A stretch of DNA of 64,000 nucleotides, taken from NCBI GenBank assembly GCA_047495785.1, contig JBLDXI010000045.1, forward strand, positions 1-64,000. Direction: 5' to 3'. This document shows, one piece after another, positions 21,730 through 34,100 of this stretch. A model generated the notes under the pieces. That model worked only from the letters and a program-made list of their open reading frames with translations. It had not been told where the DNA came from and did not search any database. The DNA is from Lepidodermella squamata. Taxonomy: Eukaryota; Gastrotricha. Position numbers and translations under genes: made by a program. How positions within the stretch are numbered: position 1 is the first letter of the stretch; each line of letters begins with the position of its first letter.

Positions 21730-21891
21730 AAGTGTTTGTGTGAATGAAAAAGGGCTCTATTGCAGCTGCACTAAAGAAGCAGTGTAAAAATGATTAGTTT
21801 AGCTCATAACAGGTGAAAAAACGAAGATTTGTTTATTTTAGTTAGGTGAAATCATAGCAGTGGGTTAAAACGAAGGTATATTGACAAGAAG

Positions 21892-22058
21892 CGGCTATAG
21901 TACAAATCGCCGTACTGCTATTACTCATCCCCAAATTGCGTATATTTATACCAAACGGGTATAGTAAAAATCGCCGTACTGCCATTACTGATCGCAAATT
22001 GCGTATATTTATACCAAACGGCTATAGTAAAAATCGCCGTACTGCTATTACTGATCCA
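21892..22058. repeat. about 64-bp tandem repeat, 2.6 copies
   Basis: Units begin at 21892, 21956 and 22019 with CGG(C/G)TATAGTA(C/A)AAATCGCC and run through GTATATTTATACCAAA. They differ by a few substitutions and a one-base indel. The array sits between the element and the host exon at 22083, probably in the host intron. Each unit contains the palindrome TATAAATATA-like core (GTATATTTATAC). Confidence 0.85.
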
Positions 22059-22082
22059 AAGTTCCCATCCTTACTACTGCAG

Positions 22083-22482
22083 TGCTGGTAGCGTGGTTAA
22101 TACTGAGAAGGAGAGTAAAGAGGTGCCGTCTAGTCATCAAAGCACCCTGTCTGAGACGCCGCAGCAAAATTCGACGAATGCGACAACTATGCAGTGCGCG
22201 CTTTGCTTCAAGCGGCTTGAAGATACGCATTTCGTGCAATGCCCGGCTGTTACCGAGCACAAGTTCTGTTTCACGTGCTCACGCTCGAGCATACGGCAAC
22301 AAGTAGCTAGTGGTAACGACGTTCACTGCCCATCAGGCCGTAAATGCCCGTTAACTGGTACGTCGATACCGTGGGCGTTCATGCGTGCCGAGATGGAAAC
22401 GATTCTAGGCCCTGGCGAGTATGAAAAAGCCGCTCATATGAACAAAATCAGACGCTCATCGCCTAAAGAGATACCAGCTTAA
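22083..22482 (+). CDS. IRF2BP2-like: IRF2BP-family C-terminal RING exon (5' exons not in view)
   Basis: A splice acceptor (TTACTACTGCAG) precedes the exon, which opens in phase 2 and ends at TAA 22480-22482. It encodes the IRF2BP1/2/L C-terminal C3HC4 [36 protein letters not shown] and PLTG...PWAFM, each matching the vertebrate proteins closely. These proteins are nuclear transcriptional co-repressors partnering IRF2 and others; the RING mediates protein contacts and E3 activity. The N-terminal zinc finger must be encoded upstream, so if the gene is intact the viral element lies in its last intron or in the intervening region. No first exon was found inside the window. Confidence 0.9.
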
Positions 22483-22946
22483 TTATAGCGATATATAGGC
22501 ATCTGACTATAACTGCGTTGATCGATGTTGTTGTGCCTGTATTTGATTAAAATTTAATCGTCCGTTATTTTTATTACAAAAACAACCAGTGACCATAGAG
22601 CTGTGTATATAGTAGTGATGGAGTGTTATATGTCCGTTTTTCTCCAGCTGCTTGCTACGTCTACTTCTTGGAACGAACAGTTCTATCTTGTGATGGTCGC
22701 TATTATCATATTTAATGCGTAGAATTCCATTAAATTCTTTCTGAATCGTGAAACATAACCTCATTCTTATTTATTCATCGACCAGTTATCAACGATGGGC
22801 ATTCAAAATACGCATCTTGAGCTACGGGATAAATGCGTCGTTTTAGGGAGAATGAGAGAAAGAAGTGTTTTCAATAAAGCGTGAAACATATTTTTTAATT
22901 GCGTTTCGTGTTTCATTCAAAACTGTTTCATTTTTTTTCTGTCCAG
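22483..22946. other. gap between IRF2BP exon and TALPID3-like exons
   Basis: 464 bp with no exon that I can support. It probably includes the IRF2BP 3'UTR. A pyrimidine-rich acceptor ends it at 22946. Confidence 0.4.
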
Positions 22947-25832
22947 GCCTCAAGTTGAAGTTTCACCGCTGAATTTGATTGAAAAAGCAAACATGCCAAA
23001 TGACGTCTTCTATACGGTTTGTGTAAATGAGACGGGGAATGAACGAATTTAAAATTCAGTAAATTTGTAGTTGCCGCTTGGAAGTACAACAGATTCCGGA
23101 ATTTTGCGTGAAACAGTCACGAAAACGTACCAACTTTACGATGACGTAAATCGAATCGAGCTGGAGAGGTGCCGTATTGATTCGAATATCGATCGAATGC
23201 GTTATGATGCTTTGATAAATGAAACGCGATATGAACCCGCGTTTAATCCGAGTTTGCCGGGTGATAAAGCAGCCGAGGCCAGGTTTGTCGCGGATTTTAA
23301 CCTCGATTTTTGACAGCTATTTTTCTACCAGGAACCGGGTTCGCAAGGTCGTAGGTGATATAATTGAGCATCAATCTACGAGTTTCACGACTAAAACGCA
23401 GCAAACTGCTATGCTGAAACGACCGACTCAACAAAGTGGAGGCCTTTCAACTCGGAAGGGAACTTCGAAATCAACAACAAATCCGCTTCACTACACTAGG
23501 CAATGTACCGTCCGGCAGCAGACCACGGTTCAGCGGGTTGAAACGACCGTCCCGCTTTGGCAGAATAAGGACTATCTCTCTAAAATTTACGGCCGAGATG
23601 CCGTTTGCCCGTCTTTTGTCAACCGACGTGGCCGGGGTGGGCGGGTATCCCAGGCTAAGCAAAGCAAATCGCCGATGCCTAACGTACCTTTCATGCAATT
23701 TCTTGCTCAAAATCACAACGAGAGTTCATCTTCAGCCTGTAGCGATTGCACGGGTTCGGATAGTATGGACGTAACTTCGACGACTATCACCACAGAATCT
23801 TCGACGACGATCGAAGTCATCAAAACCAAAACTTATTCGGCTAGAATGGCACCGAAATACGACGACGATGATGGTCTAGTCATTATCAAAGCCGCTCAAG
23901 TTATGCCAAATCGGTCTGTTCCAAGACCGAGTCTGACTTCTCAACAACGACCAGTTGTTACTCAAGATTTCAGAAGTTTACCCCGTGAATCAAATAATAT
24001 GAATGCATCTATGAATGTGTCTGAGAGGGGTAATGATATGAATTCGACTGTTTTCGGAACAAAGTCGATGGTTGAAGGGCCTAATTATGCTGATTTGCCT
24101 TCAATGAAAACTCCCGTGAAAAATGATCAGCAGCAGCTTGACCCTCAGCATCAATCAACCCCGGCGGATCCTTTCCGTACCATGCGACCACGTTCAACGG
24201 TTCAAGACCCGGATCAGCGAATGGTTCAGCTGTTGGAGGAGGAACTAGTTCAAATGATACTGCGTCAAAGCCGCGAGCGGAACAGCCAACAGCCGAGGGA
24301 AATCGACGAAGCAACAGTTGCGGATACTCTGGTAAAAATGATGGCGGAAATTGTGAGTGATCGCCAAGTTCAAGCGGCGAGTAAACCGCCCAGCCAAGCG
24401 ACGAACCAGCCGATGGGCAATGCTGGGGGTAAAACTAGCCAGGCCTATTCCGAGTCGTTCGAGGATGAAGAAGAGTCATCGCATCACCCGATACTGCTCG
24501 ATGATACTAAGGTGACCAATGAAAACAACGACACTTGGGATCCCAGACCGAGAAATTCCACGCATTCTGTTGCTGTTGGACCCACGCCAAGACCATCGAC
24601 CTCAGCGATTATCGAGTAAGTTCAAATCCAATTTTGTAATAATATTTCTGGGAATTTCAAATCTTGTTTAAGTCTGTAACCTTCAATTTTCCAATTCGAT
24701 TTCGAAAATATTTTATTAAAAATTTATGAAATATTTTTTGAAAATTTGAAATGTAGATTTTCTGGGTCCTAATTTGAAATTTTCATGGCTTTGAACTGTA
24801 CCTATCCTTTCTCTTAAGGCTATCACCTCTTGAAACATTGCTGAAAGCTCCTAAAACCGGGAAATCCGTAAATTTTATGATTTTGAACTCGTTGATACAA
24901 TTGTGCCTATTTTATTAATTTTTCATTGCTCCTTTTGTTTTTTTCAGCAATCGGGAAATCGCCACAAGCACCGATCCTATCGAACTGAAAGAATCAAAGC
25001 AACAAACCGATGCCATCGATATAGCTTCAACCGGGATGGTAACATCGCCCGTGGAAGAAATTGCGGCCCCTGTCGCGCAATCCGCTCAAACTGCAAAGCG
25101 CAAAAGCTCCAGTTCATCCGCGACAAAAATGACGGACGGCGCCAACGACCCAATGACACTTAGCAACACCTTTTCTAAACCCAGCTCGAGTAAGCATGTG
25201 ACTTCAAAATCGAGCAAACCGGCGCCTGCGAAATCCCACCACGACAAGTCTAGCGCTTCATCTTCCGCCTCATCTTCTGAGTCACTAGAGCTGTCGTCCC
25301 GACCTCTAAAAGCGCTGTCACTCAGCACGATCAGTGCCTCGGAAAGTTCTGATCGCATAACAGAGTGTAGCTCTATCTCGGCGGGTCAACAGTTGATCGA
25401 CTTGAGCGCAGGTGAAATTCGACCCCCGCAACGTGCCGGAAACCGGAAGCCGACATCGAGCTACATCGAGCAAATATTCAGTGATGAAGAGGAAGACATT
25501 GATTTTTTGGAAAACGTGAGAAATAACAAACTTCATTAATCTTCTAATTTATTCCGTGGCTTCATGCAGATGATAGCGGGCAAATTGCAGTACGCGGGCG
25601 ACTCGGAAGACGTGTCACTCGGTGAAAATAAAGTCGTCCAAGGATCAAAAAGCGGTAGCACAAGTAAATTTGAGCTCCGACGAGTCGACAATTTCATCGA
25701 TTTTTTTGTACGATAGGTGAACCTCAGCAGAGCGCTGCGCAAACCGCAGAACCTCCGATCCAGCAGCAAGCCGAGACGGACGACGATAACTATAATTACG
25801 AGGAGGATTTCAACGAGATTGACGAGGACTGA
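22947..25832 (+). CDS. KIAA0586: TALPID3-like centrosomal/ciliogenesis protein, C-terminal half
   Basis: Predicted exons 22947-23016, 23071-23282, 23332-24615, 24948-25515, 25570-25663 and 25717-25832 are phase-consistent (about 780 residues) and end in an acidic tail (EEDFNEIDED). Two stretches recall TALPID3: a YLSKIYG segment near the middle of exon 3 (human ARVYGKALYQG region), and a pair of helices, LLEEELVQMILRQ then VADTLVKMMAEIVSDRQ (human EQEIMSRII and LAETIAVMLGDRE). The rest is low-complexity Ser/Thr/Pro. TALPID3 acts at the distal centriole in ciliogenesis and Hedgehog signalling. The first exon opens in phase 1 from an acceptor, so upstream exons are expected, yet the IRF2BP exon stands directly before it. 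An internal ATG (about 22992) could make a short form. Family assignment is moderate. Confidence 0.55.
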
Positions 25833-25928
25833 TCTTCTGCTTTACACCAATTTTTATATTCATTTTGTTACTTTCACGCTCAATTGTTTCAGGTTCCGCC
25901 GCAGCACTGGTGTTATTCAAATGAATGA

Positions 25929-25934
25929 AATAAA
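25929..25934 (+). terminator. polyadenylation signal of the TALPID3-like gene
   Basis: AATAAA, 97 bp after the stop codon. Confidence 0.6.
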
Positions 25935-27140
25935 CGCACAATTTTTGTAGATGTGTTTTACATTTCAACAAGCTCGAGAGCATCATCGCAAACCAGTTAT
26001 TTTATTACCGAGTCTGACGACAGATAAAAGAAATGTATACACAACGCGCGCACGATAGGCCGACTATAATGCATTTATAGCAACGTTACATTCATTTCTC
26101 ATGTTTTATTATACGAAGTGACCTACGCGCTCAATCAACCACTAGGTATAACGCAAGTCATTATCATCACAAGTGAAGGTGGTTGTTCGCGTATAACAGA
26201 AAATTGACGTAGTTAATTGTATTTTTCAAGTTCTAGGTGACATACGTGACTTGCGCCTTATTAAACTGGCACTAAAAGAGGACAATAAAAAACAGAAGTT
26301 TATCATCCCCAGTCATTAACACGAGTCATCGGCTAGGTCAGTTTTTCCTTTTTAGAAACCGTAAGTATAACTAGTTACGACTTACAATCGCTACCATGAA
26401 ACGCAAGCCAAAAGTGATAGATAGATATTTACATTATCAAAAGTCGAACACCTGCTTGAATAATCAAATGTGCAGCAGGCGGATGATTTGATTAAGAGAG
26501 CTGATTCAAGTTCATTTGGTTATTATATCCATGTTTCGAGAATTGCGAGTGAAACCAAGCAAAAAATTAACAAGTAAAGATGCGACATTCAATATTTTCT
26601 TGCAGTGAAAAAAACGAATAAGTCCACTTCTATCTAGCGAACGGTAACTGTCAAGTTTGATGTCATCAGCAGGTTAGTTTACATTTTGAATAGCAGAACT
26701 ATAGTAACTGCGAAGAGAGCTCAAAATATAGGCAATTCAGTTCTACTTAATAATTAATTTTTCCATACAGCAGCACGACAAAAAGTTCTTTTGTAAGAGG
26801 TGAACTGAGACCATAACAATAGCAAATACGATTCTGGCTTTTGCTGCTTTTCCAGTGTTCCTCGAACGTTACTTTCTATCATTTTTTATACCAAAAAAGG
26901 CAATAAATGGGTGAATTAAACATCACCTTTATGCTTTCAACGAAGAAAACGCATGAGAAATTCCGTAAGAATTGGGTGAAGAAGAATTATAAACCAAATG
27001 TGACATCGTATTACGAAACTACACCTGATGAAAATTTGTACACAAAAGCAGGCGTCATTCCAAGTTGCACGCGCGCCCTCAGTAACGAAATGTGTGAATT
27101 CAAGAAATTGTGACTGGTTCGTGTTGATGGGTAATCAGTT
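25935..27140. other. gap between convergent TALPID3-like and PP1-beta genes
   Basis: It holds the 3' flanks of both genes. A plus-strand ORF at 26907-27113 (68 codons) matches nothing I know and overlaps the probable PP1 3'UTR; I do not call it. Confidence 0.4.
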
Positions 27141-28525
27141 TTACAGGGGCTTTTTCGGCTTCGGTGTAGTTCCAGCGGTGGCAGACCCAGCGCCGCTGCC
27201 TGCCACAGGGCCAGGCGCTCCAGGGGCGCCTGCTCTCGGAGGGGTAATAGGCCGGCCAGAGTTCAAACCTGAATATTGATACTTTGTTTTCTTTTCAGAG
27301 GGCTTGAGAATCTACAACGAAAATATTCAACATAATTCATTGGTCAATTATCATGCGCATTGATAACGCTTACCTGAAACGAGCACATAAGGGTTTCGTC
27401 GACTGACATCATACCACCGGCATTATCAAACTCTCCGCAGTAATTTGGAGCAGAAAATAGTGTGACTAACTGACGCTTGGCGAAAAATTCGTAGCCGTCT
27501 TCGACGACTTGATGCGCTCTGCATATAAGGTCCATTTCGTGACGATTCAAAAACTTCGATACGACATCAGCGCCAAATGTGAAAGAAACGCCACGGTCGT
27601 TTTCGCCCCATCCTTGGACGTCTTTATCGGGGTCAGACCATAGCAAATCGCAAAGCAGGCCAGTGTCTGGGACATCTGTAGGCCTCATTATCCGCCTGAT
27701 TTGTTCCATAGACTGGAGATCAGGAGACAAACCACCATGGCAACAAAATATTTTCTCGTCGATGATTGCAGCGATTGGTAAACAGTTGAAACAATCTGTA
27801 AATGTCTTCCACAGCTTCACGCTGAACCGGCGTTTGCATTCATCGTAAAAGCCGTAGATACGATTGATACTGGCACATTCATGATTGCCTCGAAGAAGGA
27901 AAAAATTCTCCGGATACTTAATTTTGTATGCCAGTAATAAACAAATAGTTTCGAGTGATTGCTTTCCACGATCGACATAATCACCCAAAAACAGGTAGTT
28001 GGCTTCAGGAGGGAAGCCACCATATTCGAAGAGGCGTAATAAATCTGTATACTGCCCGTGAATATCACCTGCAGAAAAGAACGTCAAACACGTATAAGAC
28101 GACAAGGGTCGTTGAAACGTACCACAAATCTTTAGAGGGGCTTCCAGCTCAAGCAGGATGGGCTGGCTGAGGAAAATTTCTCTGGACTTCAGGCATAAGG
28201 CTTTGATTTCCTGCTCTGTCATTTGAACTACTTTTCCAGGTCGGCATCCTCGAACTGAAAAATGATAACAACAATTGTTTATGAGAGCATGATTAATGGT
28301 TCAAATTTAATAGCCGAAATAGATAACCAAGAGGAGCATTAATCGAAACTTGGGAATCAAACAATGACTCAACTAGCCAGGCAATTGGTTGACTAAGCGA
28401 TCAATGAATAATCAATTTGGCCAGTGAGCGAAAAGAAAACAGTTATTACAAGGTTGAAGCTATAACTCACCTTCAAGAAGCCTTGAAATTAAGGAATCGA
28501 CGTTAACTTCAGTTTCAGAAGACAT
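27141..28525 (-). CDS. PPP1CB: serine/threonine protein phosphatase PP1-beta catalytic subunit
   Basis: Exons 28525-28471, 28254-28123, 28068-27374 and 27311-27141 give 350 residues (human beta has 327). Metal and catalytic motifs of the PPP family are all present: GDIHGQ (made across intron 2), GDYVDRG and GNHE, followed by [16 protein letters not shown] and the HGG-containing strand. The tail [16 protein letters not shown] identifies the beta isoform and keeps the TPPR Cdk site. The extension beyond it is Gly/Ala/Pro-rich and longer than in vertebrates. PP1-beta dephosphorylates myosin light chain and many other targets, directed by RVxF and SILK docking subunits. The first-exon product [18 protein letters not shown] is typical. 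It converges with the TALPID3-like gene. Confidence 0.97.
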
Positions 28526-30149
28526 CAGATTATTGACCCTTGGTACGATATGTTCCTCCTACGAATCACAATACTGTGTAAAACCAAACGATCCGATCGA
28601 ACTCGCGCGCTTAGAAACACGGCATCACAAAACCCCGGTAAAAGAAAAATTGCAACAGCATCGATTTCCGTCAACTTTATTTTGTAAAAGTTTGCAAGGT
28701 AATTTAACAAAAAGTTTTAATGCACTCCATAAAATTAATAAAACTTATTCCGCTAATTTTTTTTATCAAAAACCTGGCTCGTTGGCTCTTGCTAGACACG
28801 TAGCGTTTTGCTTTCTAAACGGTTTGGTTTGTTTTGGCTGGTAACCAAGAGAACACAAAAGACTTGGAACAGCCTTTAAAGGAAAAACTGACCACTGGCC
28901 ACCGTGTTGGCGCTTGATGCTCTCTACTATCTGCGATTCTTCAGATTTCTGACCTTCACCATTGTGGATATGATCGAAAGTCAGCTTCCACTAAGCAGCC
29001 GGTTGGTTTCTCTTGCCGAGAGTTAAAACTGCCGGTTTACTTTTAGTCAGTTTTCAATCGCAGCCACCTATATTTTACTGGGATGTCGGCTGTCATCTGT
29101 CATTCCCCTTATCAGCCTGCCTAGTACCACTTCGATTTTAAGTTGCCCTTTTCCCTTCATCGAATTTTCGTCACACGTTTTCGCAACTGGAGCTGCGGCA
29201 GAATTGAAACATGTTTTCAATATAACCTAGCTAACTTTGCGCATGTCCTTCTCTTTGAATTGCAATAAGAGGTAAGAGGCGATTGGCGATTTCGAAAACT
29301 TGAGTCTTGTATTAAAAAGTACTTTAATGCTTTTGTTTACATGGAAGTCGACCCCTCGTCGTTTAAATTGATGTCCAATTATTTGTTATTTGTTGCGCGA
29401 TCGAGAATTCTCCTTGATCTTCCATTTATTGATATGTGTTGATGAGCTAGATCTTGAGAAACTTGAGCTCGTAGCTCGTAGTGCGTGGTTTAGCTGAGGA
29501 TGCGCAGTGCGCAGACTTGAAATTGGTACATTTGCGCTATTTGCTCCTATACGGAAAATACTGCACGAGCTAGATCACAAGTCTCGGTATCGTTCCCTAT
29601 TCATTAACACCTAATTTTGGATTCAGCTTGTGGAGGAAATATTACGCCAATTGCTGTCAGATTGCGGATCATCAGTCATTATAGTTTATTTTCTCTAGAC
29701 CCCATTTTTTCTTTATTTAAAGTTCAATAATCGATAAAGGCTTAGGATTACTTTGAATCGGTTGATTTGTATTCACCATTCGACCATCGCGTGTGAAACT
29801 TGAAATATTGAATTCCTCATTTCCCCATGCATGTTGGCCTTCGAGAGTGAAATTAGTTCAGATTTGATTCATTTTTGAGTGTAAAAATTGTCAGCTTTTA
29901 TATTTCGGTTATTTGATTTGATTGATTGGAGCCTTTTGAAATGGCAACATTAAATCATCCCAGTGCTCTTGAAAGATATGGGATTATTTTCATGAGTCAT
30001 CAGACTCGGTCGGTTGATGCCAACCTGTGAATAAGAGCGTAAATCAACTATCACTTTTCGTGTTATGATTGAAAATATTCCTTGTGTTTTTTACCATTGT
30101 TATCTACAACTGATTCGATTGTTAGATATCTTTACTGGCAGTTTGAGCA
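28526..30149. other. gap between divergent PP1-beta and sulfurtransferase genes
   Basis: 1.6 kb upstream of both genes. No coding exon is supported; it probably contains both promoters and a non-coding first exon of the sulfurtransferase. Short ORFs such as 28533-28844 look random. Confidence 0.4.
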
Positions 30150-30962
30150 ATGTCAAAAGTAATTATTACATGCGAAGAGCTCAAGGAGCTGCTGAACACT
30201 CCAAATGTTATTATCTTGGACGCCAGCTGGGACAAGGAAGGCAAAATTAATTACGCAGAGGAGCATAAAAAGGAACACATTCCTGGGTCACTCCACTTTG
30301 ACTACCGCAACGGTGTTGTAAAATCTGAGTACTTCCCGTCTGACTTGCCTCACCCGCGTACTTTCGAGACATACGTGCAAAGTTTTGGCATTAATAATGA
30401 TTCCCAAGTAATTCTCTATGAGACACCGACGGATGCTGGTGGCTTTCTTGGCGCTGGTAGAACTTGGTGGCAGTTCACCTACTTTGGCTTTAATAATGTA
30501 CGCGTCTTGGAAGGGGGCATGGAGCGCTGGAAGAAATTGGGCTATCCTGTAACAAGCGATGTTACCCCATTGCCACAAGCAGGAAATTTTACTGCCAATG
30601 AGCAAAAACAAAAACGCGTTCATTATGATGAAGTTAAGCAGGTTTCTAGCTCGGGATCTGCCCAAATTGTGGACTCTCGCCCACCACCCGTGTTTCAGAA
30701 TGGAAACATTCCCAACTCTCTGAATGTTCCATTGGGCTCTTTTATTAAGCGTGATACTTGGAAAATGCCCACTGCTGACGAAATCATTAATTCACTTAAG
30801 GCCAGGGGCATAGACCCCACCAAGCCGGTTATTACTACTTGCAATGCTGGCAATTCCAGCGCCGGTCTGGCCTGCGTTGCGGCTGCCGCTGGTCTTGACT
30901 GGCGCGTGTATGTTGGCTCTTGGACGGAGTGGTCAAAGCGCCAAGCCGAAGAATCTAAATAA
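30150..30962 (+). CDS. MPST: mercaptopyruvate/thiosulfate sulfurtransferase (tandem rhodanese)
   Basis: A 270-residue, intronless ORF with two rhodanese domains (about 5-130 and 155-265). Domain 1 shows ILDASWD and HIPGSLHFDYR; domain 2 shows IVDSRPPPVF and the active-site loop TTCNAGNSS with Cys231. The enzyme moves sulfur from 3-mercaptopyruvate or thiosulfate to an acceptor, in cysteine breakdown and H2S formation. There is no mitochondrial presequence. The loop is not the CGSGVT of canonical MPST or the CRKGVT of rhodanese, so substrate choice cannot be read off. Being intronless among heavily spliced neighbours suggests a retrocopy or intron loss. Confidence 0.9.
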   Translation: MSKVIITCEELKELLNTPNVIILDASWDKEGKINYAEEHKKEHIPGSLHFDYRNGVVKSEYFPSDLPHPRTFETYVQSFGINNDSQVILYETPTDAGGFLGAGRTWWQFTYFGFNNVRVLEGGMERWKKLGYPVTSDVTPLPQAGNFTANEQKQKRVHYDEVKQVSSSGSAQIVDSRPPPVFQNGNIPNSLNVPLGSFIKRDTWKMPTADEIINSLKARGIDPTKPVITTCNAGNSSAGLACVAAAAGLDWRVYVGSWTEWSKRQAEESK

Positions 30963-31157
30963 ATGCGTTCGCTATTTCGAATCAAAACGCTCCAATCGCT
31001 GCTGATCAGCGAGATTGATTTTGCTTGACGCTCTAATGTTATTATGATCATTGCCATCGCTTCATTTGTGATTTTTTGTAAAACCGGTGATCACCACATA
31101 TTACACCAAATAATTTCACTGCTCTAAATACGCTGAATTTATATCTTTTGTAGAGAA

Positions 31158-34100
31158 ATGACTTCGTTAAACGGTAGTAATAAAGTTGGGTCTTCAAAGT
31201 TCGACGATTTGAACATCACGAAAGAAGAGGTCGACAAAATTGCCGAGGCTCTGAAGAAACCAGAGTTTCGAAAGCTCCTAGCCGAATATGCTGAAGAAAT
31301 TTCCAATCCTGAAAACCGGTTTGTTGCAGTTTTTCACACGAAACACATTTTTATACTCGTTTCTTTTGCAATAGGAAAAAGTATGAAGAGGATATTGCTG
31401 CTATGGAGCGGGAACAGGGCCGGGATGTTCAATTTATTCACCCACACGGCGCATGGGCTATGAAAACTCAGGACAAGAAAACAAACTCGAAAGTCTTTTT
31501 GAACATCGCCAGCAATGAGATTATCGGAAAACCAGCTTCCAGCCGAGGAACAAACGGGTCTTCAAACGGGTTAAATTGGAATATACCTCACTCGCTAGCT
31601 CCACCCCGCGACGATGTCGATAAAGGAGGCAACCGATGCTTAGTTATCGACGTTGTTTTCCACCCGGATACGATACGAATGGCAGAAAGGAACAAAAAAT
31701 TCAAGGAAATGATTAATAGCATTGCTTTTGATGCTGTCTGCAAGAGCTTTCATTTGGATCTTGATAAGGATAAATTCAAGCCGCCCAAAAATATGACTTA
31801 CAAAGGCCGACCTCAGGCCGCGGTCGTGCGAAAACCGCTCGGCAGTAATGCCGAAAAAGCGCAAGAGGAGGAGGAGAAACAAGATTTACAGAAGAAGAAC
31901 CTTGTCGAGGAAAAGATGAAGTCGATCATTAAAGAAGTGAAACAGAACGAAAGAGAGGAGAAGGTCGCTAAGGCTAAATTGCAACCAGTTGCAAGCGAGA
32001 AAAAATTGCCCAAGTACTCGATTGTCTACTCGAAAAACGCCGACATGCAAGACTTTGTGATAGACCGGTCTATCGCCGAGGCTTCTACCCGGCCTAACCA
32101 AATCAGGTTGACAATTGAGCTGCCGGGTATTAATTCGGCGGGTGAGATGAAACTCGACGTTTTCGAACGAAGTGTGCATCTCGAAAACGACGAATATCTA
32201 CTTGATTTGCCGCTATCGTACCCGGTTGATGAGGCAAATTCATCGGCGAAATTCGACAAGAAAAAGCATTCGCTTTGCATAACAATGCCCGTTTTACCAC
32301 CACCACCGCCGCAACAACAGGAGGAGGATAGTGAAATTAAGGTGGAAGGACGTCCGCTAATTGAAGAAATTGAGCCGGCTACCAAGGATGAGGTGAAAAC
32401 TGCCTCTGAGGAGAAGCCGGTCAATTCTGTTAAATTTGACTCGGAAGTCGTGAAAACTTGTGCTGATGTCGTGAAAGCCGCCGAAACAGCGCAGTGTCTT
32501 CAGTTGCTGGTATGCGGTCGTTTGATAGACTTTGGCACCGTCGAGTCAAAAATGGTCGCTGGAGATGAAAACACGTTTCAGCTGCAGTTCACTTCACGTG
32601 GGCAGGGCGGTTTTCCGATATTTTACCAGCTGCTTGTCAAAGGTCGTGACGCGGGTTTCTCGAAATTTGGCGTAACAAACGAACCCGATGCGACAATTGG
32701 TGGCAGATTGCGAGTTTTGCTCATGAAAACAAAACCGCAGATATGGAACGAGTGCCAAGTCGGTGTAGATATCGGTTCTCTACAGGTAAAAAATGATCAT
32801 AACATTATTACCTAATTGTTTTTGCTTGTGGCATTTTTTGATAATCTAAAAGTTGGCGCAAATATTTAATCTAGCTTTATCACTCGTCGTTGCTCTTGGG
32901 AAAAATTAGATCGATTAATGCAAAAAATAATGTTGAGCAGCTGCCGCACGCGCCGCCAAGAGATTACACTGCGATATGTTCGCATTGACCCTGGATGTGC
33001 GCGAATGCTTGGCTGGCTGCTTGTGGTCGCGCGCGGGGTCAAAATAGGGCGATAAATAACAGCCATGTTTGCGTCGTTTCATTTTTCTCTCGATATGGCC
33101 GGCTAGCTATACGTCGGCTTGCTTTTTGCCACCATCTAGGGTAACGCTGAGTCACTGGGGTTGTTATTCATTACTTATCTCTAGCTATCGCGCTTACATT
33201 AACAGCTAAACAAACAACGCCTTGTTGCTCCTAGACTTACCCGTATAAATAGTCGGCGAATAGCATAGGATCTTTCTTATGATAACTGCGCGACAAGCAT
33301 TGATTAAGTTGTTTGTAGTGCAAGTTCGACCTCGTTAATCTAATAATTTATGACTTATATACCTGTTATTGTCACAAAACAAATGGTATTCGACCTTTGT
33401 TTTGTGTTGTTTTTTTCGGGCCACGCCCTGTCTGAGCGCACCGGCTGCATTTTTTACGACTTTACGACCGCAAAACGGGGGCTTTTATCGAGGCCTATAA
33501 TGCTTGAAGAGATAATTTTTTCCTGCCAGAGTTGTTTATGCGCGCCCGGTTTAGTGCTTTTTTCTGGTCTCTTCAACACACGCGCTGCGTTTTTTCTAGC
33601 CTACGCACTGCATACGAGCAGGCCTTGGCGCAACGTGCCGGCTTTCTGAGTACACATAACCTTATTCACGTGCATTTTTTGGCTGCCTGTGTTTTTTTTG
33701 TTCGCGACTTACTAAAGCAGAACATTCGTGTCGTTTTCTCTTGAGAATGTGCTTTCCCATAACGGATTTTCTTACCGTATTTGGTCTGTCTGCGGCTGAA
33801 GAGCCACCGTTCACGTGTCCCCGTGCTATTTAAATACCTTGCCGGCTTGACTTGAGATGACGCTGATCGTTAATGTCGACGATTTTTTGTTTTATTTATC
33901 TAGCCGCTGAGTTTAGAAGTAGACGATTCCATCGTTCCTCTTGCCGATTCAGACCCGATGCGGATAATTTCAGTGACAAGTTGCAGCTCACCGGACGCGC
34001 CGCCTTGCCGCCTCGCGTCCATTGCCGATGTTGCCGACAGTGACGATGATTCATTCAACATTGGCTCAGTTGAATCGGCGTCCTCGCCGCGGCCGGTTGT

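Larger units (their letters stand above)
1..21800. mobile_element. Polinton/Maverick (adintovirus-like) element, assembled with a triplicated interior
   Basis: The diagnostic pair is present: a FtsK/HerA-type packaging ATPase (319-1162) and a protein-primed family B DNA polymerase with exonuclease and palm motifs (2788-7650). Around them are a protein X-like core protein, a PC4-like protein, a RING protein, a deoxynucleoside kinase and probably a dUTPase. The left genes run on plus; polymerase, PC4-like, RING and kinase run on minus; dUTPase runs on plus. No terminal inverted repeats, integrase, protease or capsid genes are visible, so the left end is probably outside the window. The right end lies between the dUTPase polyadenylation signal (about 21,729) and the host IRF2BP exon (22,083). 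Nearly every gene has short spliceosomal-type introns. The stretch of about 11.2 kb between 3,672 and 14,897 looks like an artefactual insertion. Confidence 0.85.

Noticed and set aside
26907-27113. 68-codon plus-strand ORF downstream of PP1-beta
   Set aside because: No homology recognised, no partner exons and antisense to the probable PP1 3'UTR.
28533-28844. 103-codon plus-strand ORF in the PP1/MPST intergenic region
   Set aside because: It overlaps the PP1 5' flank, has random composition and no splice or promoter support.
33350-33744. Plus-strand ORFs in the large DNAAF2 intron
   Set aside because: Phase and tail motifs support this region as an intron; the ORFs have no domain.
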